Shown: one piece after another, positions 1-9,818 of the stretch
Layout of the letters: each line of letters begins with the position of its first letter
Position numbering within the stretch: the stretch's first letter is position 1
Assembly: GCA_023052935.1 (NCBI GenBank)
Contig: CM041294.1
Span: 25,438,641-25,502,640, forward strand
Origin: Piezodorus guildinii
Lineage: Eukaryota; Arthropoda; Insecta; Hemiptera; Pentatomidae
Direction: 5' to 3'
DNA: 64,000 nucleotides
Position numbers and translations under genes: made by a program
Notes under the pieces: model-generated
Told to the model about the DNA's origin: nothing
Seen by the model: only the letters and a program-made list of their open reading frames with translations
Database searches by the model: none

Positions 1-59
1 CTTTAAGATTAACATAAACCATCATTCAAAATACAAAACTTAAAAAGGAACTTACAATA

Positions 60-204
60 GGGGTACTCACTACGTTTGCTATAGCATGCTATTTGTGCTA
101 TTGTGCTAAACCCATCAAATTTATAGAGGAAATAACTGTAGAAACACGACGGGTTTAGCAAAACAATACAAATAGCATGCTATAGCAAACGTAGTAAGTA
201 CCCC
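60..204. mobile_element. 145-bp palindromic MITE, copy 1
   Basis: The whole element is close to one inverted repeat: GGGGTACTCACTACGTTTGC at the left is mirrored at the right, ending GTACCCC, with a short unique centre. TA flanks both sides (58-59 and 205-206), as expected for a Tc1/mariner-type non-autonomous element. There is no coding capacity. Two further copies of exactly the same length lie at 4532-4676 and 25192-25336. Confidence 0.88.
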
Positions 205-237
205 TAATGTCAAAATCACACCAATTGATATAAAGTT

Positions 238-795
238 GAATTAAACAAAAAAATTTGTTTGCACATCCTGATGAAGACATAACGGAGTCATCGATTTTAT
301 CTTTAGTAGCGATAATCGTTGATAGAGGACATTTTAATATCCCGTATTTTCCCGCAATTTTTGATTTCGACTCAATTTTTTTATCCACTTCCAACCTTGT
401 GTTTAAATCAATGGATTTTCTCTTTGACATACTGTGCGGAAGCGCACTTAGAACGAAAAGCAAGACTGACTTGACCACGTAGAGAACTCGAATTAAAGAA
501 AGTAATAAAAACAAAAAAACTAGCTAAAACTCCAGAAGCTGTCACAGACTGCGAATCACAGAATTGAGCTGAATAGCTCTTTACCGGGAATTAAGGCGTA
601 TCGTAATTTTTTTCTTCTTTATTTTTCGTAATAACTTAACTAATTCAATTCTGAGGTCCACAAAAGTAGTTCGTTAATTCGTTATAAGAGAATATTTCGT
701 TATAAACGAGGAGAAAGCATAGTTTTGAATTAATTTTTCAAGGGACCGCAACAATAGTTCGTTATAACCGTGTTCGTTAAAAAGAGGGTTTACTG
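238..795 (-). mobile_element. pogo/Tigger DNA transposon, truncated
   Basis: Read on the minus strand, the element opens at 795 with CAGTAAACCC and contains repeated TATAACGAA segments in its first 130 bp. This matches the terminal pattern known for Tigger/pogo elements. A TA dinucleotide (796-797) flanks this end. A transposase start follows about 365 bp in. The other terminal inverted repeat is absent, and similarity is lost just before the MITE at 60-204, so the element is 3'-truncated. Confidence 0.72.
240..430 (-). pseudogene. pogo/Tigger transposase N-terminus (CENP-B-type HTH)
   Basis: The ATG is at 428-430, reading MSKRKSIDLNTRLEVDKKIE and then a segment with AGKYGI and STIIATKDKI. 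This is the arrangement of the N-terminal CENP-B/pogo DNA-binding helix-turn-helix domain. A few residues between the two helices are missing compared with the usual family pattern. Similarity ends after about 55 residues. The second HTH and the DDE catalytic domain are not present, so no active transposase can be made. The reading frame stays open to 155, but the last part runs into unrelated sequence and the MITE. Confidence 0.68.
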
Positions 796-820
796 TATTT
801 CTGAATTCTTTCATTTTGAG
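280..820. other. no gene apart from the Tigger remnant
   Basis: Apart from the Tigger 5' region, nothing coding is visible. The plus-strand open frame over 255-482 is the antisense shadow of the transposase fragment. Confidence 0.6.
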
Positions 821-1285
821 ATCCGTATATTAAGGGCCATATTTTTATATAAAATATATAATAAGTTAAAATACTGTGATCATGAAAGTTTTTTTAATTT
901 CTGTTTTTCAGTTGAAATGCACATTATAGGGTCGTCTGAGTCCAAATGACCAAGTCCTGGGAAAAGGTCTGTGTGTGTATGCGTGCTTGTGTGTGAAGTT
1001 TATTACGAAAACAAAAAGTTTTAGGAAACTGAGAGTTAATAATGAAGTCAACTATACGCCCGACAACATAATCTTTTTCATGAAAATCGGCACACCAGAA
1101 GAGCCACTTTATACCATGCATTTTGCACCTTTTTACGATTTTTACTTAAAAACGGTTCTAACGATTCTGGTTATCGTCGCTATATCGATGTAAAATTTAA
1201 TAGGGTTTTATACGATGCAAATTAAATTGATTTTAATTAATTAGGTGAAAGTCATGTGCGCTCACCAGATTTCTTTAACATATTA
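820..1285 (+). repeat. H repeat, internally deleted copy
   Basis: This is a copy of the dispersed non-coding H family. It carries the GTCTGTGTGTG segment, CTTTATACCATGCATTTTGC and AAAACGGTTC. It then skips the middle of the element and ends GTGAAAGTCATGTGC followed by CACCAGATTT. More than half of the usual length is missing. Confidence 0.75.
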
Positions 1286-1494
1286 TCTATTATTTATTTT
1301 AAAAATTCATATTTATTTGGTATTAGTTTCTTTAATTATGTTATTAGTCGTAAGATTGGCATGATAAGAAAGGTTTTAAGATCGCATTCTATATCCGTTG
1401 TATTAACTATTGAAAAAAGTAAAGACTAGAAAAATAATGAATTTTGAAACAGATAAAAAAGGCGAAAAGTATGGCCTATATACATTCCTAATCT

Positions 1495-1545
1495 GGGGTA
1501 ACCTGTGGCGTAGTGGCTAACATAACAGCCTTCTATGCCCAAGTA
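1495..1545 (+). repeat. SINE-1 head fragment
   Basis: GGTAACCTGTGGCGTAGTGG matches the tRNA-like head (A-box region) of the SINE-1 copies at 38522 and 49525. Only about 50 bp remain, with no B box or body. Confidence 0.55.
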
Positions 1546-1642
1546 ATTAATATTTGAATACTTATTTGTAGTATATTTGTTAGATAGCAGTTGATTATAG
1601 AATAACATTTATTGTATTTTATTTATTTTTATCTTATTAAAA

Positions 1643-1727
1643 TACTAACCATTTATTTCTTTGTTGTTTCAGGTGAGTACTGTTTAAAGCAACTTTTGGA
1701 AAAGATTACATTTTGAATTAGGTGAGT
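1643..1727 (+). other. recursive-splice-site candidate 1 with 49-nt RS-exon
   Basis: A perfect TACTAAC branch-point sequence (1643-1649) is followed by the T-rich tract ATTTATTTCTTTGTTGTTTC. The acceptor AG (1671-1672) is joined directly to a strong donor, GTGAGTA (1673-1679). A second donor, G|GTGAGT, follows at 1722-1727 and defines a 49-nt segment (1673-1721) with stops in all three frames. Acceptor and donor abutting with zero exon length is the definition of a ratchet point in long introns, and the downstream donor fits an RS-exon. The splicing role is inference. Confidence 0.6.
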
Positions 1728-2066
1728 TAGGATTATAGTTTTATCTAATTGAAAAACATGAATGGGCTGTTGACAAACATATTATCAGTTTAAAAGATTA
1801 CTTAGTGTATTGAAAAAAATAATTTATATGTGAAATATTATAGAAAATACATATTTTTTTATTGTTACTAGCTAGTCTCTCCCTAGTATGTTTACTTTTT
1901 AATTTGTATGTTAAAAGTACTATACTGAATGTAAGTCATTCACGGTTGACGCTTTATTCCATGTTTAGTATGTCTGTCCATGTTAATCTTGTATTTACTA
2001 CATTATTGATCAATTATAATTCTTATCCGTGTGGAAAACTCAAATATTTATTTTTACTTTCACTTA

Positions 2067-2940
2067 CTATATATAGTAAGGGAAAGTATTGCGATCGTAA
2101 AAATTTTCGAATTCCAGTTTTCAATGGATATACACATTTTAGGTTCCTCTGAGTCCGAATAAGTGCAAAAAGGTCTGTGTGGTAACTCCCAGGCGGAAAC
2201 GGTAAGTCCTATGAAACTGAGATTTCATATTTAAGACAAGTATACGCCCGAGACGTTACAAAAACTTTTTCATCAACATGATATTACCAGAAGTGCCACT
2301 TTATACCATGCATTTGCTCCTTTTTTCGATTTTCTCGAAAACGGTTCCGACGATTTTGATTCAACTCCCTATATCGATTTAAAATTTAATAGGCTTTAAT
2401 ATCATGTAGTTCTCATTCTGATTAAAATGGTCTGACAGGGCTTAAATGCCGATAATTTAAATTTTCTTCCACTAAAGTACCTTTAATTTTGTAGATTCTA
2501 TAAAAATAACCAAATTATCTTGTTACCACTGATAAAAAACAGATAAATATATAATTTGAACGATTTCGATATCTAATGAAAGGAGAAAACTGAAAAAAAT
2601 ATCTTTTTAATGCATTTGTTTATGATTAACATAGCAACAGTAATTTACATGTATGATATACCGTTGGAAAGCTAAAGATTTTAGAAAAAATATTATCCAA
2701 TGCACAAACTTGTTAAAGTTAATAGAGAGTGATGAAAAGCCGATAAAACTAAGTAATTATTTTACATAATAATATGATGGATTTTTTAAGAAAACACATG
2801 TTTCTATAGAAATTCCATTTAACTAATTATTTAATGGTTTCACTCATATTATCTCTTACTGTATACGAAAATTCTTTGATCGATTCTAAAATCGGAGGTA
2901 AGTGAAAGTTGTGTGTTGCCTGCACCAGATTTTTTAAACT
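2067..2940 (+). repeat. H repeat, near-complete copy
   Basis: This is one of the fullest copies. It starts at a palindrome around ACTATATATAGT and continues AGTATTGCGATCGTAAAAAT. It has a shortened GTCTGTGTGG segment, the GGCGGAAACGGTAAGTCC block, the GATGAAAAGCCGATAAAAC block, and ends GGAGGTAAGTGAAAGTTGTG then TGCACCAGATTTTT. There is no open frame of significance. Confidence 0.85.
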
Positions 2941-3356
2941 TGTAAAATGATACAATGATAGTCGATTTTGGCAATTTTTGATTTCTAAGAAATATTCTAA
3001 CTAGTCTCATCGTCTTTAAGGAAATCGAAAATTTAATAATATATGTCTTTAACATATCTATTACTATATTTTAAAATGTTAATGAATAATGCTAGTTTAA
3101 ACCAACCGGTAATGCGTTTAATATTTTTTATTCTGAGATCTAAATCGGAAGTTTTATTCTCTTCATTGAAGTGCTTCCTTATCAATTGCAGACAGATACG
3201 GAGTATTATCTTTAGATTGTTGTAGTTTCATTTAGCCTTGGAATTTCTTGTTTTTAGTTAATAAGTATTATTTGTTTATTTTATTTTAAATTATTCTATG
3301 CAATTACAATACAAGAATATTATATCATAAAGAATTTTAAAATTAACTGAAGGTTA

Positions 3357-3358
3357 TA

Positions 3359-3418
<60 letters not shown>
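3357..3418. repeat. (TA)n microsatellite
   Basis: A nearly pure TA dinucleotide run of about 60 bp. Confidence 0.95.
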
Positions 3419-3420
<2 letters not shown>

Positions 3421-3610
3421 CTCTAGAAAGATGAAAATATTTTTTAAAATCTTATATGACATAAAATGATGTCATATAAGTATTAAAAAACACCAACTAA
3501 TGTTATTAATAACTTCATTTTTCAGACTGTTTTATGATCTTCTGATGACTTTCTTCGAAAACTGATTAAAATTTAAATAAAAAAGAATTCAAACTTTTAA
3601 AATGCATATT

Positions 3611-3800
3611 GGGTAAAAAATCCTTAGTTATGCTCTCCCTCGGAGGTAATGTAAAAAAGTGGTCACGAGGCTGTGCGATGTCAGGTACTCGTTAAAGATC
3701 CCTATCCTAATTAATCCTGGATAGGCAAAATTTAGGACTCTCAATAGCATCGTGCGAATGGCTACAGAAGCATGATGTGACCTTAAATAAACAAACAAAC
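3611..3800 (+). mobile_element. SINE-1, 5'-truncated, AAAC tail
   Basis: The body matches the SINE-1 copy at 49525, with GATGTCAGGTACTCGTTAAA and AAGATCCCTATCC. It ends in AAACAAACAAACAAA. The flanks AAAATGCATATT (left) and AAAATGTATGTT (right) could be a decayed target duplication. The tRNA-like head is absent. Confidence 0.65.
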
Positions 3801-4530
3801 AAAATGTATGTTAAGTAATTATGTTCACCAGATTTTAATTATCTCTCATATTTATACTACTCTGTAATGTTTTTCAATATTTTATTATGAATCCACTATT
3901 TCAAATGAACGTATCTTGATAGTATAATATCCTTACATGTGCTAATTTTGATACTACAGGGTGTATATTTCTTACTTGTAATATTTCATTTCATTGTAAT
4001 AATTATTTCACAATAAAAATTAATATTTTATTGAACGTAATTTTACGCTTGTGGAAGTCCCATTGACCGTTGTAATAGGCGAAATCCGCTTATACAAAAT
4101 CTCCTGACATTAATAAAGTAATTGGCGGAGCCCCTTTTTTGCATAATGAAAAGAATCCCCCATTTAAGTGCTCATTTACTTTTCACCTAATTAAGGAGGC
4201 TTCGGTGCTTCTGGGTAACCGTCATTTAAGGGGAATTAAACTGACAAAGACATCCTCAGTACTTGCTAACTTTTTAATCCCCTGATACATTTTGAATCTC
4301 TATTTGTATCTTTTGTTAAAACGTTTTTCTTTAGGTTTTCACACAATTTCATTGCATTGTATTCAATATTAAAGCTTATATAAGTAACCTACCAATAAAT
4401 AAAAACTTTACCTCTCTTCATTTTGAAGTTGTTCGTTGAAACGCTCCATTAATTTGTTAGCTTTATTTTTTTCTGAAATATTCAGCTTTCCAGGGATGTA
4501 TTTACACTTGAAATACTGCACGTATATACT
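3800..4530. other. no gene seen
   Basis: AT-rich sequence with no coding signal and no repeat that I can match within the window. Confidence 0.5.
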
Positions 4531-4531
4531 A

Positions 4532-4676
4532 GGGGTACGCTCTACGTTCGCTATAGCATGCTATTTGTGCTATTGTGCTAAATCCATCAATTTCATACAG
4601 GAAATAAATGTAAAAACTCGACGGGTTTAGCAAAATAACACAAATAGCATGCTATAGCAAACGTAGTGAGTACCCC
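4532..4676. mobile_element. 145-bp palindromic MITE, copy 2
   Basis: Same element, length and orientation as copy 1, with TA at 4530-4531 and 4677-4678. A few substitutions appear in the left arm (GGGGTACGCTCTACGTTCG). Confidence 0.9.
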
Positions 4677-4738
4677 TAATGTAATATTCTAAGATTTACT
4701 CAAAACTGAATGATATTCTTTTTTATAAATTAGGTATC

Positions 4739-4740
<2 letters not shown>

Positions 4741-4777
<37 letters not shown>

Positions 4778-4812
4778 TATATTTTATTTTTTTTTTTTTT
4801 TTTTTTTTTTTA
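4741..4812. repeat. (TA)n followed by poly(T)
   Basis: A TA run of about 45 bp grades into nearly 30 T residues. Confidence 0.9.
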
Positions 4813-5172
4813 AATGAATAATAATTGCCTCTGCTGGTTTGCTAAAAAGAAGTAATAAAATATCGGTATAAAAATATTTAGATGATCAACATTACTTGGC
4901 AAAAAGACTTCGCACCAAAATTTTGAAGGTGCCAGTGTTTCTAATTCATTTTAGCATGATATATCTATTACTTATATTATTTTAATAGTAAACTTTAAGA
5001 TTTAAACCAACATTTATTTATCTTCAATTAAACATATCTTTTAATAATCTAAGAATGGGGCTTTTTCTCCTAGCTCTTTATGTTTCGGATATCGAAATTT
5101 TTATTATTAAATTTTTAATATTATTTACAAAACTTTTCTAAAGTACGTAGTAAGTAACTTCTCAAGTCCTAA

Positions 5173-5947
5173 TTAAAAATCTGGTGCGGGCAACACACGA
5201 CTTTCACTTACCTCCGTTACTTATATCAATTTAAGAATTTTAAAATGCATTTAGAAATAAAGATAAATTTTTAAATAATTTATTAAATTGAATTTCTACA
5301 GAAACATGTGTTTTATTTAAAAATCTATTACATTATTATCTAAAACAATCAGGTAGTTTTATCGGCTTTTCGTCATTCTTTATCAACTTTTACAATTTTC
5401 AGCATAAAATAGTATTTGTTCCAAAATCTTTAGCTTTCCAACGATATATTATACATGTATATTACCGGTTTTGCAATTGCATTAAAAAATATTTTGTTTT
5501 TTCAGTTTTCTCCTTTAGTTGTATATCGACTTTGTTCAACTTTTATATTTACCTGGGTTTTTTTCATCGTTGATAACAAGATTAATTGTTATTTTTTACC
5601 ATTGTGGATGTAATTAGTTGACTGTTATTTTTTTAGTATCTACAAAGAAAATTGTAAAAAGGTGCAAAATGCGTGGTATAAAGTACATCTTCCGATCAGC
5701 TGATTTTGATGAAAACGATTTTGTAACATCTTAGGCGGTATAGCCTTAAATACGAAATTTCATTTTCACAGGATTTTTCGTTTTCGCCCTTGAGTCACCA
5801 CACACGCACACACACACACAGATCTTTTTTCGGGACTTAGTTATTTGGACTCAAGAGACCCTAAAACGTGTATTTCCGTAGAAAACTGGAATTCGAAAAT
5901 TTTCACGATCGCAATACTTTCCCTTACTATATATTTCATATATAGGC
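5173..5947 (-). repeat. H repeat copy with internal replacement
   Basis: Read on the plus strand it starts AATCTGGTGCGGGCAACAC and ends CGCAATACTTTCCCTTACTA, so the element lies on the minus strand. Around 5600-5640 the expected segment is replaced by sequence containing TGTAATTAGTTGACTGTTA. That sequence resembles the tail of the P2 fold-back elements (6468 and 20985). Confidence 0.82.
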
Positions 5948-5949
5948 AA

Positions 5950-6467
5950 GTGTAAATAAAAATGAAAATGTGCCATTAAATAATGAGAATTCTTAAAATT
6001 AATTTATAGTCAGAAATTTATGTTTATAATAATGTTAGGAATTAGTCGTGCAACATTTATAATATATGTATTATGTACTGTTTGGTAGCTGAATGTCGAT
6101 TCCTGATTGGTTAGATTGGCTATTAATACGGGCTTTATACATTCATGGCGAACCTATGGTCGCAATATAATATACAGTCGATGCAAATTCAGGTTTACTG
6201 TTAATCATGGCGATGCATATGAGATTTCTCCTAGATTGTTGTACCGTCATATTCCCTGTTACAATGAAGTTAATATTTAGTAATATATTTAAAATTTGGT
6301 GCTCCCATCACAAAACTTCTCTCCTTTCTTAATATCGATTTAAAAGTAAAAGTAAATTAGTAGTTCAATGTAGTGATGAAGAATATTTTTATCTGAACAG
6401 TCGTTTAATTCAATGTGTTTTTATTCACTATTTCTTACTTTCGAAGATTTTATAGGTTATGTGGATA
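5950..6467. other. no gene; possible decayed LTR
   Basis: TGTTAGGAATTAGTCGTGCA at 6032 and TTTGGTGCTCCCATCAC near 6295 are suggestive of an LTR edge and a following primer site. No second LTR or coding region supports this. Confidence 0.22.
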
Positions 6468-6700
6468 AAATTAGTTGACCGTTGAGAATTACCGTAAGGA
6501 ATTAGTCCGGGTGGCGGTCATTAAATGAAACAACTAAATAGTTTCAACTATTTTATTGTTTGCCAACGTTTTGACCCCCATTGTGGGTCATCATCAGTGC
6601 GTGTTGTAGGCGAATGGAATCCCCATGCAATATAATCTCAAAACTATTTATCAAACCAACTTTTCGACCGCTATTTTGGGTCTTCATCAGAGCTTTAAGA
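6468..6700. mobile_element. P2-type fold-back/Penelope-like remnant
   Basis: It carries TTAGTTGACCGTTGAGAATT and GTCCGGGTGGCGGTCA, shared with the element at 20985. Two antisense copies of the CTGATGA-hairpin-GAAA core follow. The first (6553-6598) is CTGATGATGACCCACAATGG then GGGTCAAAACGTTGG. The second (6657-6693) is CTGATGAAGACCC then GGTCGAAAAGTTGG. The sequence between and around them differs, so this may be two decayed insertions side by side. Confidence 0.6.
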
Positions 6701-7220
6701 TTAAGGTATGGTAGCTGATTGACCAGTCAGACCTTGTTTTAATCAAATATCTGAACCTCGCAGATGAAATGAAACATTAGACCATATATTGAATTGAAAT
6801 AAAGGAATTATAAATGTTTTTTTAAAAATATAGTACTTTTATTTTTTAAGTCTGGTCTTTTATGTACGTTAAATCTTTTTCTGGATACCGAAAAGTTTAT
6901 TTTCAATTTAGTGATGGCCAGTGTCACGAACACGGACAGGTTACTGTGGGCGAACTGTGGAGGCGTAACTTATTGAAGTTGTTGCACATCTATTAAAGTC
7001 TCTTGTTGGTTTTCTAGCAATTTAAATCGTTTTATGGGCATTAAAGTAACCAAGTAGACCTTGGAAAGAAAAAAAAACAAAACATCGTTAATGTCAGAAT
7101 ATGTTTTATTTTATTATTTTCCTTATTATCTAAGTTAAAATAATCTTTTGGATGTGGTAGACTTGAAAAAATGTCCTCATTATATTACACACACATTCAA
7201 AATAGTGATAGATTGTTCAT
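6700..7220. other. no gene seen
   Basis: AT-rich, with no coding signal. The text around 6900-7060 is slightly richer in GC but has no open frame. Confidence 0.45.
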
Positions 7221-7236
7221 TACTAAATAATTCGTA

Positions 7237-7701
7237 TTATAGGTGGAATAATCAGGAATCAGTCATTTTTTGAAAATCTTTAATTTTGCCAACGTTTCAG
7301 CTCAAGCTTGTGAGCCATCATCAGGGCTACAAACATCAGAACAAAAGAGATCCATATTAATATGATAATGAAAATTTTTTTTGAATGTAGTGACACTAGA
7401 TATTAGATACTTAATACTTAGATACTTATATATTAGATACTTAAATATTCTAGTATCTATAATATACATTTAAGTATGTTGGTATATTTTCTGTTTTATT
7501 TCAAATGTTATCATTGTCACTACATTCAAAAAAATTTTCATTATATTAATATGGATCTCTTTTGTTCTGATGTTTGTAGCCCTGATGATGGCTCACAAGC
7601 TTGAGCCGAAACGTTGGCAAAATTAAAAATTACCAAAAAATGACTGATTCCTGATTATTCCACCTATAATAGTTTCTACAGTCGACTATGCATCCTCAAT
7701 A
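7237..7701 (+). mobile_element. P1 fold-back element with 13-bp TSD
   Basis: Two arms of nearly 200 bp face each other, each with the core CTGATGATGGCTCACAAGCT followed by TGAGCCGAAACGTTGG (left arm carries a small change). The right arm alone continues into the tail AGTTTCTACAGTCGACTATG then CATCCTCAATA. TAAATAATTCGTA is duplicated exactly at 7224-7236 and 7702-7714. The centre contains repeats of TTAGATACT. There is no coding region. Confidence 0.88.
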
Positions 7702-7714
7702 TAAATAATTCGTA

Positions 7715-8194
7715 GTACACTCGTCCTGAGTTTATCAAGTGACATTATCTAATGTGCACATTTACTAGTCTCAGTTATCAGTTTAAAAAAATAGTGATTT
7801 TACAATGGTGATAGTGGTTTATATGGCTTGTATAAATATTATTCCGTTACGTAAAATCGCCCGCTAACTGATTCTTATTTTCTCTTATAGAATTCGTACT
7901 AATGTTTGCCGAGATATCTCTGGAACTCGGTTCTTCGCGTGTGATTTCCCCTAGGGGTTCACGATTTTAAGATCATATCTCATTTTTATGGGCACCTTGA
8001 AATTGTTCTGAGCCCAAGAACGGTCGCGATATACCTGTTGACCCAATACTTTTCCTTTTATCTTTCTCCACACGACTAAAAGAATTTTTTCTTAATTTAT
8101 TCTTGCCACTTAATCTGTTTTCCTGTTCCTTTTTTTATTTACTGTCTCAGTTTAATAAGTATATCTCGGGCTGTTAAATAAGTACTGTGTATTA
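7715..8194. other. no gene seen
   Basis: No coding signal or recognisable repeat between the P1 element and the next H copy. Confidence 0.45.
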
Positions 8195-8918
8195 GGATAA
8201 CATTTTATTACTATTTAAAACATCCTTTAATTTATAAGAGATATTTTTTCTAAAATCATTAGCTTTCCAACGGTATATCATACATGTAAGTTACTGTTCT
8301 TATGTTCAAAAACAAAATATTGCATTAAAAATATATTTTTTCAGTTTTCTCCTCTAGTTGTTTTTCAAATTCGCTCAACATGCATATTTAGCTGTTATTT
8401 ATCAATAGTAACAAGATGGTTATTTTTATAGAATATACAAAATTTAAGGTGCTTTAGAAGAAGAAAATTTAAAATATCGGCATTTAAGCCCTGTCAGACC
8501 CTTTTAATCTGAATAGAAACTGCATGATATCAAAGCCCATTAAATTTTACAACGATGTAGTGAGTTTAATCAAAATCGTGGGAACCGTTTTCGAGAAAAT
8601 CGAAAAAAGGTGCAAAATTCATGGTATATAGTGGCTCTTCTGGTAAGCTCATTTTGATGAAAAAGATTTTGTAACGTCTCGGGCGTATTGTTGTCTTAAA
8701 TATGAAATTTCAGTGTCATAGGAATTATCGTTTCCGCCCGGGAGTTACCACACATATACATATACACACACACACACACACACAGACCTTTTTGCGGGAC
8801 TTGGTTATTTGGACTCTGGGGACTCTAAAACGTGTATTTCCGTTGAAATCTGGAATTCGAAAATTTTCACGATCGCAATACTTTCCCTTACTATATATAT
8901 AGTAAGTGAAAGTAATAT
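8195..8918 (-). repeat. H repeat, one end missing
   Basis: The minus-strand copy ends at 8918 in the palindrome TTTCCCTTACTATATATATA then GTAAGTGAAAGTA. It has a CA run at 8763-8784. The opposite end (the CTGGTGCGGGCAACACAC region) is absent; similarity fades near 8195. Confidence 0.82.
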
Positions 8919-9300
8919 CACAAAAATTAGCTAATTTTATACCAACATTTTAAACCTTTTTAAATTTTTTTCTAAAATAACGCGTACTCGTATAAACTCA
9001 TTACTTCCATGTATAATTAAACGGGCTTTATAATCATGTAGCTTATATGTGTTGAATTTACGAGGCTGTGCTTGAACACTCGGGTTTTTTCGTTGTAGAT
9101 CAATTTAAAATTGTATATATACATAAGTTATATTTTATATTAGGTATTTAGGAAGAGGGAAAGATATATTTTATACCTAATAGATATAATAACGAAAATC
9201 ACTATTATAATTTTGAAAATAAATAATTAACAGAAAGAAAAAAAGTAAATACACTGATAATAAGAACTTAGTGTCTAAAATACATTAACCTAAAGATGGT

Positions 9301-9806
9301 TTGTTTGTTTGTTTGTTTTGGTTTTAAGGCGTAAAACCCTAAGGTCATCAACGCCTAGACACTATATGCATATTCAACCTTTATAAGAAAGAACTATTAG
9401 GTAATGAGTAATTAAGAGAAAAAAATTATTATTATGTAAACAATAGTTTAGAAAGATAAATAAAAAAGATAATAATAGTAATACTTAAGAAAGGTATTGA
9501 TTAAAACTGATTAGGAATGGTCTTTATAGTTTCGATAATAATGACTGCTCCTTAAGAAAATCAAAAACTAATTTAATGGTTTCCTCTCTATCACCCAGCA
9601 CCGCTGAAATATTCGGGCTTAGTCTAATTTTATTCATGTGTGATGAATAATAAGGGCATTCTTGAAAAATATGCCGAATGGTAAGGGTTCCATCATAGTG
9701 CCGGCATCGGGGCACCGGCTGCCTAGCAAAAAGATAAGAGTGCGTCAGCCGCGAGTGTCCTATCCTCAGCCGGGTCAACGCGAACTCCTCCCTCCAGCTG
9801 CTACGG
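9301..9806 (-). mobile_element. 5'-truncated LINE, AAAC tail, 12-bp TSD
   Basis: The element reads on the minus strand from 9806 and ends in AAAACAAACAAACAAA at 9301. CCTAAAGATGGT is duplicated at 9289-9300 and 9807-9818, exactly at the two edges. A coding remnant (9524-9806) and a 3' untranslated region of about 220 bp are present. The exact TSD and tail show insertion by target-primed reverse transcription. Confidence 0.9.
9524..9806 (-). pseudogene. C-terminus of LINE ORF2 (after RNase H)
   Basis: The frame is open from the truncation point: RSSWREEFALTRLRIGHSRL, then THSYL, and near the end LTIRHIFQECPYY. The LTRLRIGH-RLTHSYL and HI-x-C pattern is typical of the segment downstream of the RNase H domain in I/R1-like LINEs. 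The preceding cysteine pair is incomplete (CRHY). Everything upstream, including reverse transcriptase and endonuclease, was lost by 5' truncation, so it is not functional. Confidence 0.8.
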
Positions 9807-9818
9807 CCTAAAGATGGT

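Noticed and set aside
155..240. Continuation of the Tigger frame past the MITE
   Set aside because: Residues after about 270 no longer follow the family and the frame runs into the MITE arm.
6032..6310. Solo LTR
   Set aside because: Only vague edge motifs; no TSD, no second LTR and no primer-site match that I can support.
5803..8784. CA/TG runs as CRISPR-like or satellite arrays
   Set aside because: They are short dinucleotide runs internal to H repeats at a fixed position in the family.
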